A stretch of 64,000 nucleotides of DNA from Micromonospora ureilytica (GTDB taxonomy: Bacteria > Actinomycetota > Actinomycetes > Mycobacteriales > Micromonosporaceae), in the NCBI RefSeq assembly GCF_015751765.1, contig NZ_JADOTX010000001.1, positions 6,200,001 to 6,264,000 of the forward strand, read 5' to 3'. The translations under genes were made by a program, and so were the position numbers. Of this stretch, positions 34,101-42,455 are shown one piece after another; positions within the stretch are counted from its first letter, which is position 1; each line of letters opens with the position of its first letter. Under the pieces are notes generated by a model that was not told the DNA's origin, ran no database searches, and saw only the letters and a list, made by a program, of their open reading frames with translations.

Positions 34101-34508
34101 GAGCCGGGGCCCCGGGTGGTGATCGACCACGTGCAGGTCAGCACCTTCGGCCTGGACGCGAACGTGGAGGTCCGGCTGCTGGCCGGGGAGGACAGCGCCT
34201 CCGGGTACGCCACCGGGCCGGCGGTGGACGGTTACGTGCTGCGGCTCTGCGCGGTGGCGGCGGCCGCCGCGGTGGACGAGTTGCTGCGCGGCGCCGAGAA
34301 CGCCGAGCGGGGGCGCTGCTTCGTCGAACATGCGGCGGTGGTGCCGTTCGGCAACTGCGAAGTGGCCACAGTGGTGGCGCTGCTGGTCTGTGAGGGCTGG
34401 GTCGAGCAGCTCGCCGGGTCGGCCCTGGTCGCGGGTGATCCGCGTCAGGCGGTGGTCCGGGCGACGCTGGCGGCGGTCAACCGCCGGCTGGAGGCGCTGC
34501 TGTCCTGA
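31197..34508 (+). CDS. Large Pro/Ser/Ala-rich repeat protein, 1103 residues
   Basis: No family recognised. Residues 1 to about 760 are predicted disordered and very rich in Pro, Ala, Ser, Arg and Glu. They include (P)YEPVRA-type repeats near 325-350 and nine PSWA(G)G units of about 18 residues at about 376-525. A small folded domain (about 765-830, starting FDVNAILDAV) and a C-terminal folded domain (about 970-1103, VIDHVQVSTFGLDANVEVRLL and onward) are separated by another disordered linker. There is no signal peptide or membrane helix, so it is cytoplasmic. The two folded parts look conserved and the rest look like flexible spacers. It is the first of a co-directional run that includes the hydrolase gene. 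Confidence 0.85.
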   Translation: MSETGQPGAATPGDHGDGAGQHDDPSRSVSGWAPPAGGWPRATDREDARDEAPRWQPDPASGWRTSSTRHGDLPSPLVGRSGDPEPPARTNGHRVNGAHPSDDVNGVQHPGLEPQAGRPTPVSAPPGLPAEGRPGAASDRLVVPAQRPAPPTEQGAAKPDTGPAPHSTVDPAAAHRARWAEPGLPTSAPPAVQVPPVGTAASGFEVPPGFHAPTGERLAADEHPTAPRDWREPLAPEHAATSGRTPGPAGHSDEGEPGRAAESPRPAETHRAGESSAIEPDWSGPSWNRPSWGGGWAPPWSRQDDEPVSPAAPDESAPGWVAEPNQPYEPVRAEVPRPYEPVRADQPRAYEPGRGESETAPERPAEPTSAPPADRPSWAGSGATGGPRADRPSWAGGAEPDPTSASPALPSWAGGSDPAPTSVPPVRPSWAGGADPDPMSAPPALPSWAGGSDPTPTSVPPARPSWAGGSEAATSVPPVRPSWAGGSEPPATSAPSARPSWAGGADPIPASASPTRPSWASSPSPADPPAVAEPSPPAPAGPPPAPAGPPPTLTDAPPAPAGPPLVAERSSWTSGSPTASSSRAERPDWSEGRLPATPVERPSWPTSRSASTGGGDGGETPGQSRPEIRPTAPFRLRPATPEPGPSPVKSQQPAVPANDPPSTDATPPSIAAVPPAAVKGPGRRDQPAPASASPYAARRSAPDLTSPPGDGQQSSPSAVVLPQRVPAEPDVPVVPEPPAVEPPAETPEFARIATHLRRDDEPAPLRERPEGFDVNAILDAVREVAGVRDAALRRTPAGAHSLRLDLADGADPAEVSRQVARLLQERMGLAAAPQNVPGLPTTPPPPVRRRAAEPAERRTPETRNAASRDPGEVRAAESPTVVRPPAGRVEAAPAGPEQRTGTDPTRRRRSNAPHRGRATVEEPGSVSAAPAAPAGAATGSPATLGTSYSGGQVTTTESAPSRPLETGGEPGPRVVIDHVQVSTFGLDANVEVRLLAGEDSASGYATGPAVDGYVLRLCAVAAAAAVDELLRGAENAERGRCFVEHAAVVPFGNCEVATVVALLVCEGWVEQLAGSALVAGDPRQAVVRATLAAVNRRLEALLS
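32320..32762 (+). repeat. Coding tandem repeat, nine PSWAGG units
   Basis: Nine copies of CCGTCCTGGGC... (Pro-Ser-Trp-Ala) at about 51-54-base spacing. Two sub-types alternate (SDPxPTSVPP and ADPxPxSAPP), suggesting expansion by duplication of a two-unit block. Confidence 0.8.
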
Positions 34509-34531
34509 GTGGTCCAAGGCAGACTGGAGCA

Positions 34532-35506
34532 ATGAGACGCGCCACCCTCTGGCCGGACCACCTGCTCCCCGACCACCGCGTCCCGCCACCGTGGCCCGGT
34601 CGGGAGGTCCGCCTCGACGGCCGGGTCACGTACGTGCGGGACACCCCGGCGACCGCCGCCGGCGCGGAGCCGGCGCTGTACGTGCACGGGCTGGGCGGGT
34701 CGTCGCAGAACTGGACGGACCTGGCCGGGCTGCTCGCCGACCGCTTGGACGGTCAGGCCATCGACCTGCCCGGCTTCGGCCGGAGCGAGCCGGGCTCGCG
34801 CTACACGATTCCGGCCTTCGCGGATCTGGTCGTCCGCTGGATCGAGCATTCCGGTCGGGGTCCGGTGCACCTGTTCGGCAACTCGCTGGGCGGCGCGGTC
34901 GCGGTGCAGGTCGCCGGGCTCCGGCCGGACCTGGTCCGAACCCTCACGCTGATCTCCCCGGCGCTGCCGTTCCTGGATTTCCGGCGCTCGTTGCAGGGGC
35001 GGATGCTGCCGGTGCTCGCCATTCCCGGCGGTGAACGGCTGGTCGCCCGGCACCTCACGCAGCTCGCTCCGGAGGTGATGGCCCAGCAGGTGTTGGAGGC
35101 GTGCGTCGCCGACCTCAGCCGGATCTGCGATCAGCGCCGGGCCGAGGCGCTGGAGGAGATCCGGGTGCGGTACGAGGCCGAGCACTACGCCGCCGCGTAC
35201 GTCCGGACGTTCCGGGGGCTGGTGTCCAGCTTCCTGCGGGCGTACCTGCCGGGTCCGGGGTCACTGTGGCGCCTCGCCGGGGCGGTACGCGCTCCGACCC
35301 TGGTGGTGGGCGGTCTTCAGGACCGCCTGGTCGACGTGCGGGTCGCGCCGCAGACCGCCCGGGTCATTCCGGACAGCCGATTGATGATGCTCGACGGTGT
35401 CGGCCATGTGGCGCAGTTGGAGGTTCCCCGGCTGGTTGCCCGCGCGGTGGTCGGCCTACTCGCCGAAACGGAGGACGCCGCGGGGCGGTCTGATCTGGCA
35501 GGCTGA
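34532..35506 (+). CDS. Alpha/beta hydrolase
   Basis: 324-residue hydrolase. It has the oxyanion region HGLGGSSQNW, nucleophile Ser118 in GNSLGG, Asp in GGLQDRLVD and His in DGVGHVAQ, so a complete catalytic triad. Substrate unknown. It starts 24 bases after the Pro-rich gene. A CAGACT hexamer lies about 6 bases before the ATG, a weak leaderless signal. Confidence 0.9.
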   Translation: MRRATLWPDHLLPDHRVPPPWPGREVRLDGRVTYVRDTPATAAGAEPALYVHGLGGSSQNWTDLAGLLADRLDGQAIDLPGFGRSEPGSRYTIPAFADLVVRWIEHSGRGPVHLFGNSLGGAVAVQVAGLRPDLVRTLTLISPALPFLDFRRSLQGRMLPVLAIPGGERLVARHLTQLAPEVMAQQVLEACVADLSRICDQRRAEALEEIRVRYEAEHYAAAYVRTFRGLVSSFLRAYLPGPGSLWRLAGAVRAPTLVVGGLQDRLVDVRVAPQTARVIPDSRLMMLDGVGHVAQLEVPRLVARAVVGLLAETEDAAGRSDLAG

Positions 35507-35511
35507 CCTGG

Positions 35512-36366
35512 ATGCCCAGCTCAGCACGCCATCCTGTTCGCCGTCGGCGCCGTCTCGCGCTGCTCGCCCAACTGGTGGCGGTGGTGGTGGCCGTCGGCGC
35601 GGCGGTGACCGTGATCGCCGAGGGGCAGGGTGGGCACCCCGCCGCCGACCGGTTGGCTGTGGAGCAGATCGGCGCGCCGCCGCCGCTGGTCGCCGGGCCG
35701 CTGCCGCCGTCGGCCGACCCCTCGCCCTCCGACGTGGTCCCGTCCAGTCCGCCCCCGCTGTTGCGGGTGCCCGGCGCGGTTCCGAGCGCCGGCACGGGCA
35801 GGTTCGGCTATGACGCTCGCTCCGGCCCGGTGCTGGGTCGGGCGGGTGAGCTGCGGCGTTACCGGGTCGCTGTGGAGTCGGGCAGTGACGAGGACGCCGC
35901 CGAGTTCGCCCAGGCGGTTCAGACGGCGCTCGCCGGGCCGGGCAGTTGGGTCGACAGCGGCCGGCTGCGGCTGCAGCAGGTGCCCGGGGCCGCGCCTCGC
36001 GATTTCACCGTCTACCTGGCCACCGCCCGCACGGCGGGTCGGATGTGCGCCGAGGGTGGGGTGGACATTCGGGTGGGTGGCCGGCCGTACACGTCCTGTC
36101 GGGCGCCCGGCAAGGTGATCATCAACCTGGATCGGTGGCGGTTGTCGGTGCCGCACTTCGTCTCGGCCGGTGTGCCGTTGTCGGTCTACCGGACGTACGT
36201 GGTCAATCACGAGGTGGGTCACCAGCTCGGGCATCGGCATGAGCGCTGCCCCGGTGCGGGCCGGCCGGCGCCGGTGATGATGCAGCAGACGCTCTTCCTC
36301 GACGGGTGCCGGGTCAACCCGTGGCCGTACGTCGGCGGGCGTCGTTACGCCGGCCCCGCCCTCTGA
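35512..36366 (+). CDS. DUF3152 metalloprotease-like membrane protein (copy 1)
   Basis: 284-residue protein with a basic N-terminus, one membrane helix (about 14-36) and a Pro-rich spacer. The extracellular DUF3152 domain contains HEVGHQLGHRH (His233, Glu234, His237 and His243), which fits the metzincin HExxHxxGxxH zinc motif, and is followed by VMMQQT as a possible Met-turn. Protease activity is not shown. The gene lies 5 bases after the hydrolase and is paired with a related downstream copy. Mycobacteria have a DUF3152 gene next to moeZ as well. Confidence 0.88.
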   Translation: MPSSARHPVRRRRRLALLAQLVAVVVAVGAAVTVIAEGQGGHPAADRLAVEQIGAPPPLVAGPLPPSADPSPSDVVPSSPPPLLRVPGAVPSAGTGRFGYDARSGPVLGRAGELRRYRVAVESGSDEDAAEFAQAVQTALAGPGSWVDSGRLRLQQVPGAAPRDFTVYLATARTAGRMCAEGGVDIRVGGRPYTSCRAPGKVIINLDRWRLSVPHFVSAGVPLSVYRTYVVNHEVGHQLGHRHERCPGAGRPAPVMMQQTLFLDGCRVNPWPYVGGRRYAGPAL

Positions 36367-36369
36367 GCC

Positions 36370-36390
36370 GATCGGCTCGACACGCCGATC
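36370..36390 (+). terminator. Weak 7-bp hairpin between DUF3152 genes
   Basis: GATCGGC and GCCGATC around 7 bases, immediately after the first DUF3152 stop. It could attenuate rather than end transcription. Confidence 0.35.
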
Positions 36391-36470
36391 ATTGACCCCT
36401 CCATCAGGCGTCTTGCGGCAATAGCGATAAAAATGGAGAAATGCCCGAATAATCTGGCACGCTTGATGTC

Positions 36471-37292
36471 ATGACGCCGTCGTCCCCTTACGGCCCGCCC
36501 CGGCCGCCCGGCCCCCGGTCGGCCTTCCGGGGTGTGCGTCCCGCGCTCGTTCGGATGCACAGGCGTCGTCGCCGCAGCATGCTGCTCGGCCTACTCGTGC
36601 TCGCCGCCGCCATCGGCGTGACGGTGAGCCGGGGCGGCGAGCCGCCGGACGAGCCGCCGGCCGCCACCCAGGGCGGAATGGGCCACGGCGGTGGGGTGGC
36701 CGCGCACCCGGCGCCCAGCACCTACCCGTCGGTCGGCGCGGGACGCTTCACCGCGGCCGACGGCGAGACACCCGTGCACGGCACGGACGGGCCACTGCGC
36801 CGTTACCGGGTCGTCGTCGAACGCGGCGCCGGCCAGGACCCCGACGTGTTCGCCGCCAGGGTGGACGAGGTGTTGGCCGACCCGCGCAGTTGGATCGCGT
36901 CAGATGAGCTGCGGGTGCAACGGGTGGCCGACGCCGGTGCCGCCGACTTCACCATCTACCTGGCCACCCCGGTCACGTCCGAGCGGATGTGCGCCGAGGG
37001 CGGGTTGACCACCGAGCGCTACACCTCCTGTCGCCTGCCCGGTCAGGTCATCATCAACCTGGCCCGCTGGATGGAGGCGGTCCCCGACTACGGCGCTCCG
37101 CTGGACACCTACCGGACCTACGTCATCAACCACGAGGTGGGCCACGAGTTCGGCGAGGAACACGAGGCGTGCCCCGACCCGGGGGAGCCCGCCCCGGTGA
37201 TGCAGCAGCAGACGTACGGCCTGCATGGCTGCGTCGCCAACGCCTGGCCCTACCTCGACGGCCGTCGCTACGCGGGGGACATCGTCCCCTGA
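36471..37292 (+). CDS. DUF3152 metalloprotease-like membrane protein (copy 2)
   Basis: 273-residue paralogue of the preceding gene with the same plan: basic N-terminus, membrane helix (about 40-58), Gly/His/Pro spacer and DUF3152 domain. The HEVGHEFGEEH motif begins at His221, again HExxHxxGxxH, and VMQQQT follows. The 104-base gap before it is unusually AT-rich for this genome and contains TAATCT (36450-36455), so it may have its own promoter. This is a tandem duplication with divergence. Confidence 0.88.
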   Translation: MTPSSPYGPPRPPGPRSAFRGVRPALVRMHRRRRRSMLLGLLVLAAAIGVTVSRGGEPPDEPPAATQGGMGHGGGVAAHPAPSTYPSVGAGRFTAADGETPVHGTDGPLRRYRVVVERGAGQDPDVFAARVDEVLADPRSWIASDELRVQRVADAGAADFTIYLATPVTSERMCAEGGLTTERYTSCRLPGQVIINLARWMEAVPDYGAPLDTYRTYVINHEVGHEFGEEHEACPDPGEPAPVMQQQTYGLHGCVANAWPYLDGRRYAGDIVP

Positions 37293-37415
37293 TCGGCCGG
37301 GTCGTCGGTTATTCCCGCTCCCGCATACCGGACCACGTGTCATCCCTCATGGCCGAGCGGGGCTCCCGCGAGCAACAATGGCGCGGTTCACACCGCCGAT
37401 CCCGGGGAGTCCACC

Positions 37416-38597
37416 GTGTCGTTGCCCCCGCTCGTCGAGCCCGCCGCCGAGCTGACCGTAGACGAGATCCGCCGCTACTCACGTCACCTGATCATTCCGG
37501 ACGTCGGGGTGACCGGCCAGAAGCGGCTGAAGAACGCCCGGGTGCTCTGTGTCGGCGCCGGTGGCCTCGGGTCGCCAGCCCTGATGTACCTCGCCGCGGC
37601 CGGGGTCGGCACGCTCGGCATCATCGACTTCGACACCGTCGACGAGTCCAACCTCCAGCGCCAGATCATCCACGGCGTGTCCGACATCGGCCGGTCCAAG
37701 GCCGAGTCCGCCGCCGCGTCGATCCGCGAGATCAACCCCCTGGTCAACGTGGAGATCCACAACACCGCGCTGGACCGGGAGAACGTCCGCGAGATCTTCG
37801 CCCAGTACGACCTGATCGTCGACGGCACCGACAACTTCGCCACCCGCTACATGGTCAACGACGCGGCGGTGCTGCTAGGCAAGCCGTACGTCTGGGGCTC
37901 GATCTACCGCTTCGACGGCCAGGCGTCGGTGTTCTGGGCCGAGCACGGCCCCTGCTACCGCTGCCTCTACCCGGAGCCGCCGCCGCCCGGCATGGTCCCC
38001 TCCTGCGCCGAGGGCGGCGTGCTCGGGGTGCTCTGCGCGTCGATCGGCTCGATCCAGGTGAACGAGGCGATCAAGCTGCTCACCGGCATCGGGGAGCCGC
38101 TGGTCGGCCGCCTGATGGTCTACGACGCCCTGGAGATGGAATACCGCAAGATCAAGGTCCGCAAGGACCCGAACTGCGCGCTCTGCGGCGACAACCCGAC
38201 GGTCACCGACCTGCTGGAAGACTACGAGGACTTCTGCGGCGCGGTCTCCGAGGAGGCCCAGGAGGCGACGCTCGACTCGACCATCACCGCCCTTGAGCTC
38301 AAGGAGTGGCAGGACGCCGGCAAGGACATCTTCCTCGTCGACGTGCGCGAGCCGGCCGAGTACGAGATCGTCCAGATCCCCGGCGCCACCCTGATCCCCA
38401 AGGGCGACATCATCTCCGGCGAGGCCCTCGCGAAGCTGCCGCAGGACCGGCAGATCGTGCTGCACTGCAAGTCCGGCGTCCGCTCGGCGGAGGCGCTCGC
38501 CGCGCTCAAGGCGGCCGGATTCAAGGACGCCGTGCACGTGCAGGGCGGCGTGCTCTCCTGGATCAAGCAGATCGACCCGTCGCTGCCCGCGTACTGA
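37416..38597 (+). CDS. moeZ: Adenylyltransferase/sulfurtransferase MoeZ
   Basis: 393-residue fusion of an E1-like adenylyltransferase and a rhodanese domain. It activates the C-terminus of ubiquitin-like sulfur carriers (MoaD, ThiS, CysO type) and loads sulfur for molybdopterin, thiamin or cysteine routes. CVGAGGLGSP binds ATP, and a Zn site is suggested by CYRC and CALC. The rhodanese loop has Cys351 (HCKSGVRSAE). The GTG start has GGGGAG 6 bases upstream. A strong hairpin terminator follows. Confidence 0.95.
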   Translation: MSLPPLVEPAAELTVDEIRRYSRHLIIPDVGVTGQKRLKNARVLCVGAGGLGSPALMYLAAAGVGTLGIIDFDTVDESNLQRQIIHGVSDIGRSKAESAAASIREINPLVNVEIHNTALDRENVREIFAQYDLIVDGTDNFATRYMVNDAAVLLGKPYVWGSIYRFDGQASVFWAEHGPCYRCLYPEPPPPGMVPSCAEGGVLGVLCASIGSIQVNEAIKLLTGIGEPLVGRLMVYDALEMEYRKIKVRKDPNCALCGDNPTVTDLLEDYEDFCGAVSEEAQEATLDSTITALELKEWQDAGKDIFLVDVREPAEYEIVQIPGATLIPKGDIISGEALAKLPQDRQIVLHCKSGVRSAEALAALKAAGFKDAVHVQGGVLSWIKQIDPSLPAY

Positions 38598-38604
38598 GCG
38601 ATCG

Positions 38605-38636
38605 CGCCGGGGTGGCCCACGCGGGCCGCCCCGGCG
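38605..38636 (+). terminator. 14-bp stem terminator after moeZ
   Basis: Arms 38605-38618 and 38623-38636 with one G-T pair and a 4-base loop, 8 bases after the moeZ stop. Confidence 0.75.
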
Positions 38637-38731
38637 AATCGACGCAGATCACGCCGAGCGGCCCTCCGGCCGGAGCGACGCAGCCATTGCGGGCTGGCCG
38701 ATTCTCCGAGGCGGCATCGCGTCTGCGCAGG

Positions 38732-38747
38732 TAGCGTCTCCGCCGTG
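38732..38747 (+). promoter_or_regulatory. Leaderless-type promoter: TAGCGT, 7 bases, then GTG
   Basis: TAGCGT (38732-38737) lies 7 bases before the GTG at 38745, with no ribosome site. Confidence 0.5.
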
Positions 38748-39581
38748 GTCGACTTGGAAGCCGCGATCGGGTTCGTCGTGGCGCATGGGGATGCGGTGGA
38801 ACGCGCCCGCCTCTCCTGGCTCCGCAACGGCACCCCCGTGCCCGCGGAGTTGCTGGAGACGGCCGAGGTCGGCCAGTCACCCGACGGCGGTTGGCCGGCC
38901 ACCTGGGGCGGCGAGGTCGCCTCGATCGACGCCACCTGCTTCCGGCTCGTCGAGCTGGACGACCTGGGCGCGCTCGGCCGTCCCGCCGCACGCCGCGCAC
39001 TGGACTGGCTGGCGTCCCGGCAGCAGGCCGACGGCGGTTGGGAAGAGGACGCGTCGCTCGCCGAGTCGGCACCGGAGTGGGCCCGGCCCGGCGACCCGGA
39101 GGCGGCGTTCCTCGTGTCGGCCAACGCCGCTTTCTGGCTAACCGTCGCCGGCCTGGACGCTCGGGCCTCGGGTCCGCTCGACCATCGCGTCGGTGGGGCG
39201 TACGCCGGGGTGGTGCAGGCGGCGGCCCACTCGCTCGCCGGGCGGCTGCGCCCGGACGGTAGCTGGCCGTCGTTCCTCGCCGCTGGCTGGCTGAGCGCGG
39301 CCGTGCTGCACCGGCAGGAGATGTTCCAGGAGTCGGCGCGGATCCAGGTGGTGCTCGCCGAGCGGATGCCGAAGATGTCCCCGGGGGACGTGGCGTGGCT
39401 GGCGGCCACGCTGCGCCGCGCCGGTGTCGACCCGCAGGACTGGATCATGGTGCGGGCTCTGCGCCGGTTGACCGAGACCCAGCGCAGCGACGGCGGTTGG
39501 GAGAGCGACGACGGTCACCAGTTCGATGTGCACGCCACGCTGGCCGCGATCCGGGCGGCGCGCCCCACCCCGCCCGCTTAG
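38745..39581 (+). CDS. Squalene cyclase/prenyltransferase-repeat protein
   Basis: 278-residue alpha-toroid-like protein with three QW-like repeats: [18 protein letters not shown] and QRSDGGWES. It is less than half the length of squalene-hopene cyclases and lacks a DxDD catalytic motif, so it is probably not an active cyclase. It resembles the short prenyltransferase-repeat proteins common in actinobacteria. Its stop overlaps that of the convergent proA gene by 3-4 bases. Role unknown. Confidence 0.8.
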   Translation: MVDLEAAIGFVVAHGDAVERARLSWLRNGTPVPAELLETAEVGQSPDGGWPATWGGEVASIDATCFRLVELDDLGALGRPAARRALDWLASRQQADGGWEEDASLAESAPEWARPGDPEAAFLVSANAAFWLTVAGLDARASGPLDHRVGGAYAGVVQAAAHSLAGRLRPDGSWPSFLAAGWLSAAVLHRQEMFQESARIQVVLAERMPKMSPGDVAWLAATLRRAGVDPQDWIMVRALRRLTETQRSDGGWESDDGHQFDVHATLAAIRAARPTPPA

Positions 39582-40819
39582 CGCAGGTGGCCGTTGCCGG
39601 TTACCACGTACTTGGTGCTGGTCAGCTCGGGTAGGCCCATCGGACCGCGGGCGTGCAGCTTCTGGGTGGAGATGCCGATCTCCGCGCCGAAGCCGAACTC
39701 GCCCCCGTCGGTGAACCGGGTCGAAGCGTTCACCATCACCGCAGCCGCGTCCACCCGCGCCACGAACTCGCGGGCCGCGCTCTGCGAGTCGGTGAGGATC
39801 GCCTCGGTGTGCCCGGTGCCGAAGCGGCGGATGTGCGCGACCGCCGCGTCCAGCGAGTCGACCACCGCCACCGAGATGTCGGCCGACAGGTATTCGGTGG
39901 CGTAGTCCTCCTCGGTGGCCGGAACCACGGCGGCGGAGTGGGCGGTCACCTCGGGTGAGCCGTGCACTGTCACCCCCGCCTCGGCGAACGCGGCCAGCAC
40001 CGGCGGCAGGAACGCGTCGGCGATGCCCGCGTGCACCAGCAGCGACTCGGCCGTGTTGCAGGTGGACAGGCGTTGCGTCTTGGCGTTCAGCGTCACCGCG
40101 ACGGCCTGCGCCAGATCGGCGGCGGCGTCGACGTACACGTGGCAGTTGCCCACCCCGGTCTCGATCACCGGCACTGTCGACTCCTCGACCACAGTGCGGA
40201 TCAGCGACGCGCCGCCGCGCGGAATCAGCACGTCGACGAGCCCGCGGGCGCGCATCAGCTCCTTGACCGAGTCACGGGAGCTGGCGTCGAGCAACTGCAC
40301 CGCATCGGCGGGCAGACCGGCGCCGGCGACCGCGTCGCGCAGTACCGCGACCAGCGCGGCGTTCGAGTGCGCGGCCGACGACGAACCGCGCAGCAGCGCC
40401 GCGTTGCCGGACTTGAGGCAGATCCCGGCGGCGTCCACTGTCACGTTGGGCCGCGCCTCGTAGATGATGCCGACCACCCCGAACGGCACCCGGATCTGGC
40501 GCAGCTCCAGGCCGTTGGGCAGGGTGGACCCGCGGACCACCTCGCCCACCGGGTCGGGCAACGCGGCCATCTCGCGCAGCGCGTCGGCGATGCCGGCCAC
40601 CCGGCCCGCGTCGAGCGCGAGCCGGTCCAGCACGGCCGCGCTCAGCCCGGCCTCTCGGCCGGCCGCCAGGTCCGTCTCGTTCGCGGCCAGGATCTCCGGG
40701 GTACGCGTCACCAGCGCGTCGGCCATCGCCACCAGCGCGGCGTCCTTGACCGTACGCGTGGCCACTGCCAACTCCGCGGCGGCGTCCCGCGCCCGTCGCG
40801 CCTGCTCAACGACACTCAT
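39578..40819 (-). CDS. proA: Gamma-glutamyl phosphate reductase
   Basis: 413-residue aldehyde-dehydrogenase-fold enzyme, the second step of proline synthesis from glutamate (NADPH reduction of gamma-glutamyl phosphate). Family stretches are [19 protein letters not shown], the active-site cysteine in CNTAESLL, and [16 protein letters not shown] ([18 protein letters not shown]) at the end. The length is normal. It lies downstream of proB on the same strand with a 115-base gap containing small imperfect hairpins. The ATG has GGAGTG upstream. Confidence 0.96.
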   Translation of the reverse strand: MSVVEQARRARDAAAELAVATRTVKDAALVAMADALVTRTPEILAANETDLAAGREAGLSAAVLDRLALDAGRVAGIADALREMAALPDPVGEVVRGSTLPNGLELRQIRVPFGVVGIIYEARPNVTVDAAGICLKSGNAALLRGSSSAAHSNAALVAVLRDAVAGAGLPADAVQLLDASSRDSVKELMRARGLVDVLIPRGGASLIRTVVEESTVPVIETGVGNCHVYVDAAADLAQAVAVTLNAKTQRLSTCNTAESLLVHAGIADAFLPPVLAAFAEAGVTVHGSPEVTAHSAAVVPATEEDYATEYLSADISVAVVDSLDAAVAHIRRFGTGHTEAILTDSQSAAREFVARVDAAAVMVNASTRFTDGGEFGFGAEIGISTQKLHARGPMGLPELTSTKYVVTGNGHLR

Positions 40820-40934
40820 GCCAGCACTCCGCTGCGCTCCGTGCCGCCATGAGGCACCAGCGCCCTGAATTGATGATTCGCACGCTGACGCTCACTCATT
40901 CCAGCACTCCTCAGGTGGTGGGAATGGCGCTTGC

Positions 40935-42065
40935 TCACAGCAGCACCAGGTCGTCGCGGTGGACGACCTCTCGTTCGTACGCCGGGCCGAGCGCCGCGGC
41001 GAGTTCGGACGTGGAGCGACCGAGCAGCCCGGGCAGCTCCACCGCGTCGTAGTTGACCAGCCCCCGGGCGACCGATGCGCCGGCGGTGTCCACCAGGTCC
41101 ACCGGGTCGCCGGCGGTGAACGAGCCGTCCACGGCGGTGATGCCGGCCGGGAGCAGTGACTTGCGGCGCCCGACGACTGCGGCGACCGCGCCCGGGTCGA
41201 GGTGCAGCCGCCCCCGGGGCGAGGTGGCGTGGGCCAGCCAGAACAGCCGGGCCGTCGGGCGTCGCCGTTGCGGGTGGAAGAGCGTGCCGACCGGTTCGCC
41301 GGCCAGCGCCGGCGCGGCCAGGTCGGCGGCGGTGAGCACCACCGGGATGCCGAAGCCGGTGGCGATCCGGGCGGCCTCGACCTTGGTGACCATGCCGCCG
41401 GTGCCGACGCCGGACCGGCCGGCCCTGCCGATGGTGATGCCGGCGAGGTCGGCGTCGTCGCGAACCTCGGCGATCCGGGTCGAGTGCGGATTGGTGGGGT
41501 CGCCGGTCCAGAGCGCGTCCACGTCGGAGAGGAGCACCAGCAGGTCGGCGTGCACCAGCGCGGCTACCAGCGCGGCCAGTCGATCGTTGTCGCCGAAGCG
41601 GATCTCCTGGGTGGCCACCGTGTCGTTCTCGTTGACGATCGGCACCGCCCGCAGGTCGAGCAGCTTGCGCAGCGTCCGGTAGGCGTTGCGGTAGTGCACT
41701 CGCCGGGTCACGTCGTCGACGGTGAGCAGCACCTGCCCGACGGTGCGGCCGTGCCGGGCGAAGCTGGACGCGTACCTGCCGATCAGCAGCCCCTGCCCGA
41801 CACTGGCGGCGGCCTGCTGGGTGGCCAGGTCGCGCGGGCGTCGGGGCAGCCCGAGCGGGGCGAGCCCGGCGGCGATGGCGCCGGAGGACACCAGCACCAC
41901 CTCGCGCCCTTCGGCGGTGAGCCGACCGAGGGTGTCGACAAGCGTGTCGACGCGCTCGTCGGCCAGCCCGCCGGTGGCGGTGGTCAACGAGGAGGACCCG
42001 ATCTTGACGACGACCCGTCGGGCCGTCGTGACTGCGTCGCGCACCCGACCATTCTGCGTGGTCAC
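40935..42065 (-). CDS. proB: Glutamate 5-kinase
   Basis: 376-residue amino-acid kinase with C-terminal PUA domain, the first step of proline synthesis and the usual point of feedback inhibition. VVKIGSSSLT, VSSGAIAAG, FGDNDRLAALVA and GTGGMVTKVEAA are visible. The GTG at 42065 is chosen for GGGAGG about 7 bases upstream; the open frame extends further but overlaps the divergent alkyltransferase-like gene. The PUA domain occupies about residues 285-365. Confidence 0.95.
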   Translation of the reverse strand: MTTQNGRVRDAVTTARRVVVKIGSSSLTTATGGLADERVDTLVDTLGRLTAEGREVVLVSSGAIAAGLAPLGLPRRPRDLATQQAAASVGQGLLIGRYASSFARHGRTVGQVLLTVDDVTRRVHYRNAYRTLRKLLDLRAVPIVNENDTVATQEIRFGDNDRLAALVAALVHADLLVLLSDVDALWTGDPTNPHSTRIAEVRDDADLAGITIGRAGRSGVGTGGMVTKVEAARIATGFGIPVVLTAADLAAPALAGEPVGTLFHPQRRRPTARLFWLAHATSPRGRLHLDPGAVAAVVGRRKSLLPAGITAVDGSFTAGDPVDLVDTAGASVARGLVNYDAVELPGLLGRSTSELAAALGPAYEREVVHRDDLVLL

Positions 42066-42091
42066 GGCCGCACCTCCCGGCGGCGTTCCCA

Positions 42092-42108
42092 TATGGTGGC
42101 GGATCGTG
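42092..42108 (+). promoter_or_regulatory. Leaderless-type promoter: TATGGT, 8 bases, then GTG
   Basis: TATGGT (42092-42097) precedes the GTG at 42106, inside the 40-base divergent gap with proB. Confidence 0.45.
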
Positions 42109-42420
42109 ACTCCTGACGAGTACGTCGAGGCGGTGCTCGACCTGGTCGAGCGGATCCCGGAGGGCCGGGTCATGTCGTACGGCGGGGTGGCCGACGCGTT
42201 GTCCGAGCGCTCGGGGCGTGCCTCGGCTCGGTTGGTCGGCAACATCATGGCCCGGCACGGAGGCTCGGTGCCGTGGCATCGGGTGGTGACGGCGAGTGGT
42301 CGACTGCCGCCGGGGCACGAGCGGGAGGCGCGGGCTCGACTGCGGGCCGAGGGAGTGCCGCTGCGCGGTGAGGGTGTGGACATCACGACGGCGGGCTGGT
42401 CGCCTGATGAGGGGATGTGA
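42106..42420 (+). CDS. Alkyltransferase-like (ATL) DNA damage protein, MGMT family
   Basis: 104-residue protein with the MGMT C-terminal fold: GRVMSYGGVA, SARLVGNIMARH, then PWHRVV where active O6-alkylguanine transferases have PCHRV. Trp57 replaces the catalytic cysteine, so it cannot transfer alkyl groups. ATL proteins instead bind and flip O6-alkylguanine and pass it to nucleotide excision repair. The RVVTASGRLP and LRAEGV elements support this family. Leaderless start. Confidence 0.9.
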   Translation: MTPDEYVEAVLDLVERIPEGRVMSYGGVADALSERSGRASARLVGNIMARHGGSVPWHRVVTASGRLPPGHEREARARLRAEGVPLRGEGVDITTAGWSPDEGM

Positions 42421-42438
42421 CCGCCGTCCTAACGTGAG

Positions 42439-42455
42439 TAACATTCGGCCCCATG
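42439..42455 (+). promoter_or_regulatory. Leaderless-type promoter: TAACAT, 8 bases, then ATG
   Basis: TAACAT (42439-42444) lies 8 bases before the ATG at 42453. Confidence 0.45.

Noticed and set aside
32799..34589. Minus-strand frames inside the Pro-rich gene
   Set aside because: The plus frame has a promoter, ribosome site and folded C-terminal domain; the reverse is repeat shadow.
38745..39581. Terpenoid biosynthetic cluster seeded by a squalene cyclase
   Set aside because: The protein is too short, lacks DxDD, and has no isoprenoid genes around it.
40820..40934. Attenuator between proB and proA
   Set aside because: Only short imperfect hairpins and no leader peptide; not enough to call.
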